From Cellvibrio sp. pealriver (GTDB lineage: Bacteria; Pseudomonadota; Gammaproteobacteria; Pseudomonadales; Cellvibrionaceae), in NCBI RefSeq assembly GCF_001183545.1, contig NZ_KQ236688.1, positions 3,608,395 to 3,672,394 of the forward strand: 64,000 bases of DNA. The letters are read 5' to 3'. A program made the translations under genes and the position numbers. Below are positions 1 through 8,410 of this stretch, piece by piece. Below the pieces are notes generated by a model. That model had not been told where the DNA came from, made no database searches, and was given only the letters and a program-made list of their open reading frames with translations. Position 1 is the stretch's first letter, and each line of letters starts with the position of its first letter.

Positions 1-1
1 A

Positions 2-274
2 GTTGGTTTTGGTGGCGATAAAAATGATGACAAAGAATTATTGCCGGAACTATCGGCGGGCGTGTTGCTCAATCGCCATTGGTTGGTTGGCACAGAGTAC
101 CGGCAAAAGCCCAACAATTTATCGTTCATAAAAGAAGATGATTGGCAAACCGCCTTTGTCGGTTGGTTTCCTAATAAACGTATTGCTGTGGTGGCAGCTT
201 ATGTTGATTTGGGGGAGGTGGCCACATTCAAAAACCAGACAGGTTGGTATCTCTCACTTCAGGGGAGTTTTTAA
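2..274 (+). CDS. C-terminal part of a DUF3034-like outer-membrane protein (5' end outside window)
   Basis: The last 90 codons of a gene are read from base 2 to a TAA at 272-274. The beginning lies outside the window. The fragment has alternating polar and hydrophobic stretches with many aromatic residues, and it ends in Phe (SLQGSF), as outer-membrane beta-barrel strands do. The pattern, together with the truncated haemoglobin gene starting 2 bases after its stop, suggests the DUF3034 family, recalled as neighbouring such haemoglobins. The family assignment is tentative because only the tail is visible. The role of DUF3034 proteins is not known to me. The tight spacing to the next gene indicates co-transcription. 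Confidence 0.55.
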   Translation, partial: VGFGGDKNDDKELLPELSAGVLLNRHWLVGTEYRQKPNNLSFIKEDDWQTAFVGWFPNKRIAVVAAYVDLGEVATFKNQTGWYLSLQGSF

Positions 275-276
275 TC

Positions 277-702
277 ATGAAAAAAATATTCGCTAGTTTC
301 CTTTTTACGCTTCTGTTGATGGCTTGTACGAATCAATCTGCGCAACAGCCGTCGCTTTATGATGCTTTGGGGCAATACGAGGGCATTAACAATATTACCC
401 ATCAACTGATTTTGAACATTGCCAAAGATGAGCGCGTTAAGCATCGTTATAAAGGCGTGAACATGACAAAATTTAAAAAAGGAATGTCGGATTATGTCTG
501 CGCTGCGGTGGGAGGGCCTTGCAAATACTCGGGCGATAACATGCGTTTGGTTCATGCTGGGCACAATTACACCAACACCGAATTTAATGCGATTGTGGAT
601 AATTTGATTCTGGCAATGGAACAGCGCGGAGTCCCTGTCGTTACCCAGAACCGTCTACTCGCGATATTGGCGCGCGATTATAAAGATGTGGTTTATCAAT
701 AA
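277..702 (+). CDS. Group 1 truncated haemoglobin, lipoprotein form
   Basis: This 141-residue protein is a 2-on-2 (truncated) haemoglobin expected to bind haem and react with O2 or NO. Residues 1-17 form a lipoprotein signal with lipobox L-M-A-C (Cys17), so the globin should be anchored outside the cytoplasm, whereas most truncated globins are cytosolic. The globin core begins at SLYDALGQYEGI (26-37), contains the GGP-KYSGDNM segment (79-89), and has the proximal haem ligand candidate His93 in MRLVHAGH. Cys75 and Cys82 sit close together and could form a disulfide in the periplasm. ATG at 277 is chosen because aggggag at 261-267 is a good ribosome-binding site. An upstream in-frame TTG/GTG extension would overlap the previous gene and bury the signal peptide. 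It is co-transcribed with the upstream DUF3034-like gene. Confidence 0.85.
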   Translation: MKKIFASFLFTLLLMACTNQSAQQPSLYDALGQYEGINNITHQLILNIAKDERVKHRYKGVNMTKFKKGMSDYVCAAVGGPCKYSGDNMRLVHAGHNYTNTEFNAIVDNLILAMEQRGVPVVTQNRLLAILARDYKDVVYQ

Positions 703-846
703 GTCTTTTTGGGCGGTTAACATTATTTAACCTATATCGACAAATTTATTATCTCTCTCTTGAACACATAGGTTTATGCTTTTGTGCGACCTGACTATAA
801 CTGGTTTTATCCAGTGCGCACACCAATAACAACAAGGCATACTCCC

Positions 847-3357
847 ATGAAAATCTCCACTCAAAAACCAATCGCAACTACAGTGTTTGCGTTGAGCGTG
901 CTCGCTACGGCTATTGCATTTCCTCTACATAGTGCCGCCAATGGGTTGGCGCTTAACGATAAAGATTATTTTGAAATGCAGGGGCTCAACGTCACTGTGT
1001 TTAGCGATATTTACCCCGATGGGCATCAGACCGGCGTGACTGTGATCCAGCATGGCAGTCGTGTTGCCGCCAATGGTGATTTGCGATTGGAAATCTCCCC
1101 AGGGCAATGGTCACCTGTGCCAGTGGGTGGAAAACAAACCGTCGATAAAAAAACGCAGACGATTACCCAATCGCTTTCTTATCCCGACCCGAGCAAAGAT
1201 CGCAAAGGCTTTAACCCGATTATTTATCCGGATTTGAAATTCACCTACGACGTAAAAGTCACGGCACTTGATGACAACCAATTTAAAATCACGGTGGATT
1301 TGGAAAAACCATTACCGCAAGAGTGGGTAGGAAAAATTGGTTTTAATTTTGAAATTTTCCCCGGTGAGTTTTTTGGTAAGTCCTGGCTGATGGATACACA
1401 GGCTGGAATTTTCCCGCAACAACCTAATGGCCCCTTAGTGAAGCCACATGGTGAATATTTAACAGCGCCACTGGCGAGTGGAAAAAAACTGGTGATAGCG
1501 CCGGATTCCGACAAGCAGCGTATGGTGATAGACAGTAAAACCGGTGTATTGGAGTTGTGGGATGGCCGCGCCAATCACAATAACGGCTGGTACATAGTAC
1601 GCGGTGTTATTCCTGCCGACAAAACCACGGCGGCATTGGAGTGGATCGTTACGCCGCACGTGATTAAGAATTGGGTGTACGAGCCGGTGATTCAGGTGTC
1701 GCAATTAGGCTATGGTACCGTACAACCTAAAAAAGTAGTGATCGAGCAAGACAAACGCGATACCAAAGCCTCCGCAATTGAAATTTATAAATTATCTGAA
1801 AGCGGAAAAACCTTGGTAAAAAAAGCCAAGGTTAAACCTTGGGGGAATTTTCTGCGTTACCAATACATGACCTATGATTTCTCGGACATTACCGAGCCGG
1901 GCATGTATCAAATTCGCTACCGCGATAAAATCTCGCACGCGTTTAAAATTGGCGACGATGTATTGTCACGCCATGCATGGCAACCCACCTTGGAATATTT
2001 TTTACCAGTGCAGATGTGCCATATGCGTGTGAATGAAAAATATCGCGTCTGGCACGGGTTGGATCATCAGGATGATGCACTCATGATGCCGCTCAATTTT
2101 AATCACATCGACGGTTATATTTCCGATGGCAGTACGCGCACTAAATATAAACCCGGCGAGCGCGTTCCCGGTTTGGATGTGGGCGGTTGGCACGATGCGG
2201 GCGATTATGATTTACGCGTGGAATCGCAAATGGGCACTGTGTGGCTGCTCGCTACTATGGTGGAAGAGTTTGGTTTGGATCATGACGCAACGTTAATTGA
2301 TCAGGAAAAAAAGCTGGTTGAAATTCATGTTGCCGATGGCAAAAACGATGCTTTGCAACAAATCGAACATGGCTTATTGAGTGTGCTCGGGGGCTATAAG
2401 AGTATGGGGCGTTTGTATCGCGGCATTATTGAGCCGACGATTCGCCAATATGTGTTGCTAGGTGATGCCATGGTGCAAACCGATAACCTGCCATACGACC
2501 CATCACTGAAAGAAGGTGAAATTAAAAATGGGAAATCCGGTACACCCGATGACCGTTGGGTATTTACTGAAGATAATCCCGAGCGCGAGTTGGATGCAGC
2601 CGCCGGTTTGGCAGCAGCTGCACGCGTTTTGAAAACCTTTAATCCTGACATGGCGAAAGATGCACTGGATGCCGCACAGAATCTTTATCGCATCGCCGCG
2701 CCAAAAACCAAACGTCAGGATGTACGTGTGTTTGCGTTAGCAGAATTAATTCTTGCGACTGGCAATGAACAATATCGCAACGAGCTAATCAGTCTGCAAA
2801 ATGAAATCGTGAAGGATATTGAAAAAACCGGCTGGGCAATTGGCCGTGTTATGCCATCGATTCGCGATGAAAAATTTGTTGCAGCAGTCAATAACGCTGT
2901 GGACATCTATCAACAACAAGTACGTGAGCGCGCTAAAACCGAATCACCCTATGGTGTGCCTTATAAACCCAACATTTGGGGGGCAGGTTGGAATATTCAG
3001 GAGTTTGGCGTTAAACAATATTTTTTCCACAAATCCTGGCCGCAACTCACTGGCACTGATTCCTATGTGAATGCGTTGAATTTTATTCTGGGCGTACACC
3101 CAGGTGAAAACACACAAAGTTTTGCATCCGGTGTTGGTGCTAATTCAGCAACCGTTGCTTACGGTGTGAACCGTGCCGACTGGTCTTATATTCCCGGTGG
3201 AGTGATTTCTGGTACAGCCCTGATCCGTCCGGATTTACCGGAATTAAAAATATGGCCGTTTTTTTGGCAGCAAACAGAATATGTGATGGGTGGCGGTGAG
3301 GCTAATTACATGTTTTTGGCGCTGGCGGTGGATCAGTTGAACACAAAAGCCAAGTAA
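847..3357 (+). CDS. Secreted glycoside hydrolase family 9 enzyme (endoglucanase-like)
   Basis: This 836-residue protein belongs to GH9, inverting enzymes acting mostly on beta-1,4-glucans. Residues 1-31 look like a Sec signal peptide (MKIST start, cleavage near HSA-AN). A domain of about 240 residues (35-275) that I cannot assign comes next. An N-terminal Ig-like domain of the cellulase type follows (about 281-375, starting VIQVSQLGYG). The (alpha/alpha)6 catalytic domain then runs to the end. The GH9 motif GGWHDAGDY is at 446-454, giving Asp450 and Asp453, and the expected general acid is Glu818 in GGGEANY near the C-terminus. No carbohydrate-binding module or Ser-rich linker is visible. An in-frame GTG at 784 is rejected: ATG at 847 has aagg 10 bases upstream and begins a proper signal peptide. 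Substrate specificity (cellulose, xyloglucan, glucosidase or glucosaminidase) cannot be read from the sequence. The type II secretion system at 18.8-29.3 kb is a possible export route. Confidence 0.88.
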   Translation: MKISTQKPIATTVFALSVLATAIAFPLHSAANGLALNDKDYFEMQGLNVTVFSDIYPDGHQTGVTVIQHGSRVAANGDLRLEISPGQWSPVPVGGKQTVDKKTQTITQSLSYPDPSKDRKGFNPIIYPDLKFTYDVKVTALDDNQFKITVDLEKPLPQEWVGKIGFNFEIFPGEFFGKSWLMDTQAGIFPQQPNGPLVKPHGEYLTAPLASGKKLVIAPDSDKQRMVIDSKTGVLELWDGRANHNNGWYIVRGVIPADKTTAALEWIVTPHVIKNWVYEPVIQVSQLGYGTVQPKKVVIEQDKRDTKASAIEIYKLSESGKTLVKKAKVKPWGNFLRYQYMTYDFSDITEPGMYQIRYRDKISHAFKIGDDVLSRHAWQPTLEYFLPVQMCHMRVNEKYRVWHGLDHQDDALMMPLNFNHIDGYISDGSTRTKYKPGERVPGLDVGGWHDAGDYDLRVESQMGTVWLLATMVEEFGLDHDATLIDQEKKLVEIHVADGKNDALQQIEHGLLSVLGGYKSMGRLYRGIIEPTIRQYVLLGDAMVQTDNLPYDPSLKEGEIKNGKSGTPDDRWVFTEDNPERELDAAAGLAAAARVLKTFNPDMAKDALDAAQNLYRIAAPKTKRQDVRVFALAELILATGNEQYRNELISLQNEIVKDIEKTGWAIGRVMPSIRDEKFVAAVNNAVDIYQQQVRERAKTESPYGVPYKPNIWGAGWNIQEFGVKQYFFHKSWPQLTGTDSYVNALNFILGVHPGENTQSFASGVGANSATVAYGVNRADWSYIPGGVISGTALIRPDLPELKIWPFFWQQTEYVMGGGEANYMFLALAVDQLNTKAK

Positions 3358-3374
3358 GACGGCTCTGCCTCTTC

Positions 3375-3414
3375 TAAGCGACAACTCACCCCCCAAAAGT
3401 GATCTTGTCGCTTA
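3375..3414 (+). terminator. Inverted repeat after the GH9 gene, possible terminator
   Basis: Perfect 10-base arms (taagcgacaa at 3375-3384 and ttgtcgctta at 3405-3414) flank a 20-base loop, starting 18 bases after the GH9 stop. There is no T-run, so intrinsic termination is uncertain. It could instead be a regulatory palindrome, since the half-sites contain the same gacaa/ttgtc core as the operators at 3586-3632. It lies in the 334-base gap 3358-3691, the only gene-free stretch above 300 bases in the window. The rest of that gap holds the receptor promoter region. Confidence 0.4.
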
Positions 3415-3583
3415 AGTCTCTATACCTTCGTTGCTTATCGTAACAATCCATTCATCGCTATTTCCCTAGGCCACTGCAGACAATGTGTAGTTTTGTAAAG
3501 GTCTGTTATGGTCACCTTGCTTAAGTTTTATTAAGTGATTGATTTTCAACAATTATCCCCCGCATCTTTAAAAATCTCTGTTA

Positions 3584-3613
3584 TTGACAACCTTGTCTTG
3601 TGAAGTTTATGGT
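3584..3613 (+). promoter_or_regulatory. Candidate sigma-70 promoter of the TonB receptor gene
   Basis: A perfect -35 box TTGACA (3584-3589) is followed after 18 bases by TATGGT (3608-3613), which matches four of six -10 positions. A start site near 3620 is expected, leaving a leader of about 70 bases to the ATG at 3692. The -35 box is overlapped by the first of two operator-like palindromes and the expected start site by the second, as in a repressed promoter. Predicted by eye only. Confidence 0.5.
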
Positions 3614-3632
3614 TAGGTGCGACAACGTTGTC
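3586..3632. promoter_or_regulatory. Two tandem operator-like palindromes, LacI-family style
   Basis: The sites are gacaaccttgtc (3586-3597, one central mismatch) and gacaacgttgtc (3621-3632, a perfect 12-base palindrome). With trailing bases they form a 16-base direct repeat (3586-3601 and 3621-3636) with one mismatch and a 35-base centre distance. An even-length palindrome with a central CG is typical of LacI-family repressors, which often control sugar-uptake receptors. No LacI-type regulator gene lies in the window. The sites overlap the -35 box and the expected transcription start, so binding should repress the receptor gene and possibly the halogenase genes behind it. Confidence 0.55.
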
Positions 3633-3691
3633 TTGTCTGTACAAAAACGTTGGAGAGCTTCTAACAATCAATAATAGCTAGAGGGATAGTC

Positions 3692-6600
3692 ATGACGAAT
3701 AAACTAAGAAATGCAATCCGGGCGGTAAACCACAAGATAGTTCTCTGTGGTTCAGCGGCAACCTTGGCCATGTTGGCTTCGGGTGTGCAAGCACAGAGCG
3801 AAGTTGAAGAAGTACTGGTGCAAGGCGTACGCGCGGCCCAGGAAAGTGCGATCAACACAAAACGTAATGCAGTATCAGTAGTGGACGGTATTTCTGCCGA
3901 AGATATCGGTAAATTGCCTGACGTTACTATTTCAGATTCTTTACAACGTATTCCGGGTGTACAAGTGACCCGTACCGCAGGTGAAGGTGGTCCGGTACAA
4001 ATTCGTGGTTTGGGTAATGTTGGCACCAGCCTGAATGGCGAGACCTTCCTGAGTGCAACCACGATCGACCAATCAGCAGCTGACTTTGGCGATCTGCCAT
4101 CAACACTGTTCTCTGGTGCGGATATTTATAAATCACCTCTGGCGACCAATACCGTAGGTGGTATCTCTGGTACTGTTAACCTGAAAACCCGTCGTCCATT
4201 CGATATGGATGATGGTTGGACTTTCGCAGGTACCGGTGAGATTGATCAAGGTTCTATCAGCAAAGAAGATGACCCAACCTTTACCGGTTTGGTGAACTGG
4301 AAAAATGACCGTGTAGGCTTCTTGCTTGCTGGTGCAACCACTGAAAAGAATCTGGCTACCGACTTTAACGGTTACTTCGATACCTCAGAAAACGGTGGTA
4401 TTGGTGCGACCAATAACAGCCACACTTGGGGCGAAACTCCACTCGGCGATCCTAATATCCGCCATATCGTTCCCCAAGGTTTTGCGGCGTTCCATAAAGC
4501 GGAAGAGCGCCATCGCGATGGTTTGAATGCTTCTTTCCAAGCCGATTTGGGTGAAGGTTTTGAATTGGTTGCTGACTATTTTTACAGCGATCAAGAGCGT
4601 TGGAACCGTCGTGCTGGCTTCTCGCACAACAACCGCTGGCAGACTTTTGCCAACTACGCAGAAGCGACCGAATACGGTAATGACAGCTTCACTTACGAAG
4701 GTAATGAGTGGCGTAGTGTGACAGCCTTCTCGGCGCAGTCCTACCGTCTGCAGTCATTCGCACAGACCAACTACAACCACGAAAAATCGCAAAACTACAA
4801 CTTTGAGTTGAATTACGACAACGGTGGTGCGCTCACCGGTCAGGTTCGTATGACTCGTGCTGATGCTAACGCCGCTATGCGTCACGGTTATGGTGAAGGC
4901 GACATGCTGAGCATCGATTCAGGCTCGCTCGTTACCGGTCCTGGCGGTTTGATTCCGGCCAGTCAGTGCGATACCTCTCGCGGTGACATAGTTGTTGGTG
5001 CTAACGGTGGTTGTTTCGCAGCTTACGCACCGGGTGGAATCGAGAGCCGTTTCCGCATTGGTTATGACGTAGCGGGCGATCATCCAACCTTCACTGGCTT
5101 TGACCAAATGGTCAATGGCGGTAAGGGTATGCGCACTGTTGCCGAGTATATGGCGGACGTGGACTCCTACCACATCGGTGCTTTCTCCTCTGAAAACAAT
5201 ACCGATCGTGATGCAACCCTGGAAACCTTCTCTACTCGTTGGAACTACAAGTTTGAAGATCAGCCATTCCTGACCAGTGTTGACTTTGGCACGCGCAATA
5301 GCAGCCGTTCAGTTGAAAGTAGTCAATTCTCCTACTTCGGTAATTTGAATGGTGGTTGTGCTGCACAGTGGAAAGCAGTTGACCAGTTTGCTGGTTCAGC
5401 GTCTGCGTGTGATCCAGCTATGGCACAAGGCGAATTCGTAACGGGTGTTGATCAAACCGGCAAAGCCTACAACAACCAATTTGTTAACTACACCTTGTTG
5501 CAGCCCACTCGTCTTGATGAGCACAACAAAGTCATTTGGGTAGATGATTTTGGCGGCGTCAAAGGCATTCCAGGTGTATGGACTATTGATCCACGTACCT
5601 TCGATGACACCCTGGCGTTCCAGGAAAAGGTCTTTGGTCCGCAAGCGAAAATTATCAACCCAGGCCAATCGTTTGGTGTTGAGTTGGAAGAGTTCAGCTA
5701 CTTCCTGCAAGCGAATTTGGAATATGGCATTGTCAGCGGTAACGTGGGTGTGAAGGTTGTCGAAACTGATCTGACGATTGTTGCCAACGAAGTGGGGGCG
5801 CAAATGCCGCACTCAGGCACCAACGTGGATACCGGTGATGTTGTGACCAAACGCAACTACATCGATTATCTGCCATCTGCCAACTTGGTTGCTGATGTGG
5901 CTGAAGATGTGAAAATCCGTTTTGCTTACGGCGAAAGCATGATGCCTCTGAACCTGTTGCAATGGGGCGGTGGTAAATCTGTAGGCCGTGTGTTTAACGA
6001 TGAATGTAACTGTATGCGTGTAGCAAACGGTAGCCTATCGGGTAACCCACAACTGGATCCAATCCGTTCTGAAAACTTCGATTTGTCGGCGGAGTGGTAT
6101 CTGGGTAACGCCTCTATGTTGAGCGCAGGTCTGTTCAAAATCGAGATCGAAAGCTTTATCGAAGATGGTACTGTGATGGTTGATGAGCCGGACTCAGACG
6201 GCGTACGTCGCGGTCCTTGGCAGTTCAACGCCTTGGTACAGGGCAAAGGTGGCGAAGTTGAAGGACTTGAATTGGCTGCCAAGTTAGCAATGAGCGATCT
6301 TACTGATGCACCTGTGATCAGCAATATGGGCTTTGACGTTAACTACACCAAGTCAGAAAGCTCACAAGAACGCAAAGGCTTTAACGGTGAAGAGTTGCCA
6401 TTCGTGAACAACTCTAAAGATACCTACAACCTGGTTGCCTGGTATGAAAATGAAGTGATCTCTGCGCGTGTGGCTTATAACTTCCGCTCACCACGCTTGA
6501 TTACAGGAGGTAACCCTGCAACTGGCCAACAATCCTTGTATCAAGACGATTACGGCCAAATGGACGTGAACCTGACTTACAACGTAAACGATCAATGGTC

Positions 6601-6727
6601 TGTTTACTTGAACGGTTCTAACATACTGGAAGAAATCCAACAAACTTACGTAGAATTTTCGGATCAAAAAGCGTTCCAAAATATTTATGAAGCACGTTGG
6701 GCATTGGGTGCTCGTTTCAAATTCTAA
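3692..6727 (+). CDS. TonB-dependent receptor, Xanthomonas-Caulobacter type
   Basis: This 1011-residue outer-membrane transporter should import an oligosaccharide or similar nutrient using energy from TonB/ExbB/ExbD. A signal peptide ends near residue 35 (GVQA-QSEVEE). A TonB-box-like stretch VEEVLVQG follows, then a plug domain with the SVVDGISAEDIGKLPDV and RIPGVQVTR signatures, and a 22-strand barrel ending in Phe (LGARFKF). The plug wording matches the TIGR01782 subgroup, whose members often sit beside flavin-dependent halogenase genes in sugar-utilisation loci. The ATG at 3692 has agaggga at 3680-3686. The stop overlaps a 9-base inverted repeat (6724-6732/6739-6747), and a strong terminator follows at 6770-6811. 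Its substrate is unknown. The nearby GH9 gene suggests a plant-cell-wall glucan fragment. Confidence 0.92.
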   Translation: MTNKLRNAIRAVNHKIVLCGSAATLAMLASGVQAQSEVEEVLVQGVRAAQESAINTKRNAVSVVDGISAEDIGKLPDVTISDSLQRIPGVQVTRTAGEGGPVQIRGLGNVGTSLNGETFLSATTIDQSAADFGDLPSTLFSGADIYKSPLATNTVGGISGTVNLKTRRPFDMDDGWTFAGTGEIDQGSISKEDDPTFTGLVNWKNDRVGFLLAGATTEKNLATDFNGYFDTSENGGIGATNNSHTWGETPLGDPNIRHIVPQGFAAFHKAEERHRDGLNASFQADLGEGFELVADYFYSDQERWNRRAGFSHNNRWQTFANYAEATEYGNDSFTYEGNEWRSVTAFSAQSYRLQSFAQTNYNHEKSQNYNFELNYDNGGALTGQVRMTRADANAAMRHGYGEGDMLSIDSGSLVTGPGGLIPASQCDTSRGDIVVGANGGCFAAYAPGGIESRFRIGYDVAGDHPTFTGFDQMVNGGKGMRTVAEYMADVDSYHIGAFSSENNTDRDATLETFSTRWNYKFEDQPFLTSVDFGTRNSSRSVESSQFSYFGNLNGGCAAQWKAVDQFAGSASACDPAMAQGEFVTGVDQTGKAYNNQFVNYTLLQPTRLDEHNKVIWVDDFGGVKGIPGVWTIDPRTFDDTLAFQEKVFGPQAKIINPGQSFGVELEEFSYFLQANLEYGIVSGNVGVKVVETDLTIVANEVGAQMPHSGTNVDTGDVVTKRNYIDYLPSANLVADVAEDVKIRFAYGESMMPLNLLQWGGGKSVGRVFNDECNCMRVANGSLSGNPQLDPIRSENFDLSAEWYLGNASMLSAGLFKIEIESFIEDGTVMVDEPDSDGVRRGPWQFNALVQGKGGEVEGLELAAKLAMSDLTDAPVISNMGFDVNYTKSESSQERKGFNGEELPFVNNSKDTYNLVAWYENEVISARVAYNFRSPRLITGGNPATGQQSLYQDDYGQMDVNLTYNVNDQWSVYLNGSNILEEIQQTYVEFSDQKAFQNIYEARWALGARFKF

Positions 6728-6769
6728 TTCTGTCACTTCAGAATTAGTCATACTGAAACACACTTGATC

Positions 6770-6811
6770 AATAACAAAGCCACGGCGATTCTTCGTCGTG
6801 GCTTTGTTATT
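6770..6811 (+). terminator. Rho-independent-type hairpin after the TonB receptor
   Basis: A 19-pair stem (arms 6770-6788 and 6793-6811, one G-U pair, four-base loop) is built from ataacaaagccacg and its complement. The A/T-rich arm ends give a short T-tract on either strand. It separates the receptor from the halogenase genes, so any read-through would be partial. Confidence 0.85.
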
Positions 6812-6886
6812 TGTGTTGGCCAATAAATATTTTTATGCGCTACAGTGTGCGCTCTAGCTAACAAAAATAAACCCAGGGGATTTTTC

Positions 6887-8401
6887 GTGAACCAACATCA
6901 CCAAGTAAAATCCATTGTCATCGCCGGTGGCGGAACAGCAGGTTGGATGGCGGCTGCAAAATGTAGCCAACATTTTGCCAAAACCGATATCAAAATTACG
7001 GTAGTAGAATCCAGTGAAATTGGCACTGTTGGTGTGGGCGAAGCAACTATTCCAACGCTGCGTCGTTTTTATCAGTCGCTCGGTATGAGCGATGCTGACG
7101 TGATGCGCAAAACCAGCGCAACGGTCAAGCTCGGTATTGAATTTAAAGATTGGTACAAGCCAGATACCTCGTTTATTCATCCCTTTGGCTTATTTGGCCA
7201 CGCGGCCAATGGCATTCATTTTCATCACTACTGGCTCAAATTAAAAACGTTGGGCGATACCAGTAAGCTGGAAGAGTATTCGTTAGGCATTGCGCTGGCA
7301 CGTGCGAATCGATTTGATTTTCCATCACCCAAACCATCATCGCCGCTATCGGTGTTTGACTGGGCGCTGCATTTTGATGCGGGCAAATTTGCCATGCTTA
7401 TGCGCGACTATTCATTGAAAAACAACGTACAGCATATCGATGCAAAAATTGAGTCGGTGCAGCTTAATCCTGACAATGGTTTTATCCAGTCGTTGCGTTT
7501 GGATAACCACATGGAATTGCATGCTGATTTATTTATCGATTGCACCGGCTTTAATGGATTATTAATTAAAGGTGCATTAAATACAGGCTATGAAGATTGG
7601 AGCCAGTGGTTGCTGTGCGACCGCGCATTGGCGGTACAATCGGAATTAGTGGGCGAGCCTGCGGCGCATACTGTGTCTAAAGCTCACTCCGCAGGATGGC
7701 AATGGAAAATTCCCCTGCAGCATCGCCAGGGTAATGGCCATGTTTATTCTAGCCGGTTTATGGATGATGCAGAGGCAGAGGCGATTTTGCTGCGCCATAT
7801 TGATGGCAAGGTTTTGCATGCGCCGCGTAAATTTAAATTTACTGCCGGGCGTCGCGCGCAAGCATGGAATAAAAACTGTATCGCCATTGGTTTGGCAGCC
7901 GGATTTTTAGAGCCATTGGAAAGTACGAGTATTGCGTTAATCGAGACCGGCATCGAAAAAATTTGCGGTTCCTTTCCAGTTCCATCTTTTAGCCAAAAAA
8001 ATATCGACTACTTCAATCAGGTAACCGCGACTGAGTGGGAGCGTATCCGCGATTTTATTATTCTGCATTACAAAATAAACCAACGCACCGACAGCGAATT
8101 TTGGCAGCACTGCCGCACCATGAGCCTGCCCGATACGTTGCAACAAAAAATAGATGCCTATCAAGAGCGCGGTGAGTTGCTGCACTTCCCATGGGAAATT
8201 TTTCACCCGGATTCCTGGTTGGCAATCTACAGCGGGTTTAATATCTGCCCCAAAAATTATGATAAAAATGTGGATCGCATGAACCCCGAGTATCTGCAGC
8301 AGAGTTTGACCGCTATGCGCAAATCCATCGCCGATGCGGTAGCGAGTGTGCCTACACACCGCGAGTTTATTAATGCATTCTGCAAAACAGATGTAGTTTA
8401 G
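6887..8401 (+). CDS. Flavin-dependent tryptophan-halogenase-family protein, copy 1
   Basis: This 504-residue enzyme is expected to use FADH2, O2 and halide to halogenate an aromatic substrate. All signature elements are present: dinucleotide-binding GGGTAGW (14-20), GVGEATIP (49-56), the lysine that carries the reactive halogen species in PrnA-type enzymes (Lys81 in VKLGIEF), the WxWxIP motif (Trp271, Trp273, Ile275, Pro276) that suppresses monooxygenase activity, and LEPLEST (341-347) with the active-site Glu region. The start is GTG at 6887 with aggggat at 6875-6881. An in-frame GTG at 6845 has no ribosome-binding site. Relatives beside TonB receptors (Brevundimonas BrvH, Xanthomonas campestris enzymes) are recalled to halogenate free indole, preferring bromide. 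The physiological substrate in such loci is unknown. Confidence 0.88.
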   Translation: MNQHHQVKSIVIAGGGTAGWMAAAKCSQHFAKTDIKITVVESSEIGTVGVGEATIPTLRRFYQSLGMSDADVMRKTSATVKLGIEFKDWYKPDTSFIHPFGLFGHAANGIHFHHYWLKLKTLGDTSKLEEYSLGIALARANRFDFPSPKPSSPLSVFDWALHFDAGKFAMLMRDYSLKNNVQHIDAKIESVQLNPDNGFIQSLRLDNHMELHADLFIDCTGFNGLLIKGALNTGYEDWSQWLLCDRALAVQSELVGEPAAHTVSKAHSAGWQWKIPLQHRQGNGHVYSSRFMDDAEAEAILLRHIDGKVLHAPRKFKFTAGRRAQAWNKNCIAIGLAAGFLEPLESTSIALIETGIEKICGSFPVPSFSQKNIDYFNQVTATEWERIRDFIILHYKINQRTDSEFWQHCRTMSLPDTLQQKIDAYQERGELLHFPWEIFHPDSWLAIYSGFNICPKNYDKNVDRMNPEYLQQSLTAMRKSIADAVASVPTHREFINAFCKTDVV

Positions 8402-8410
8402 GATAAATAA

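Noticed and set aside
715..732. Inverted repeat ggttaa-6-ttaacc after the haemoglobin gene
   Set aside because: The stem is only six pairs and A/T-rich, with no T-run or known operator match, so it is too weak to call a terminator or site.
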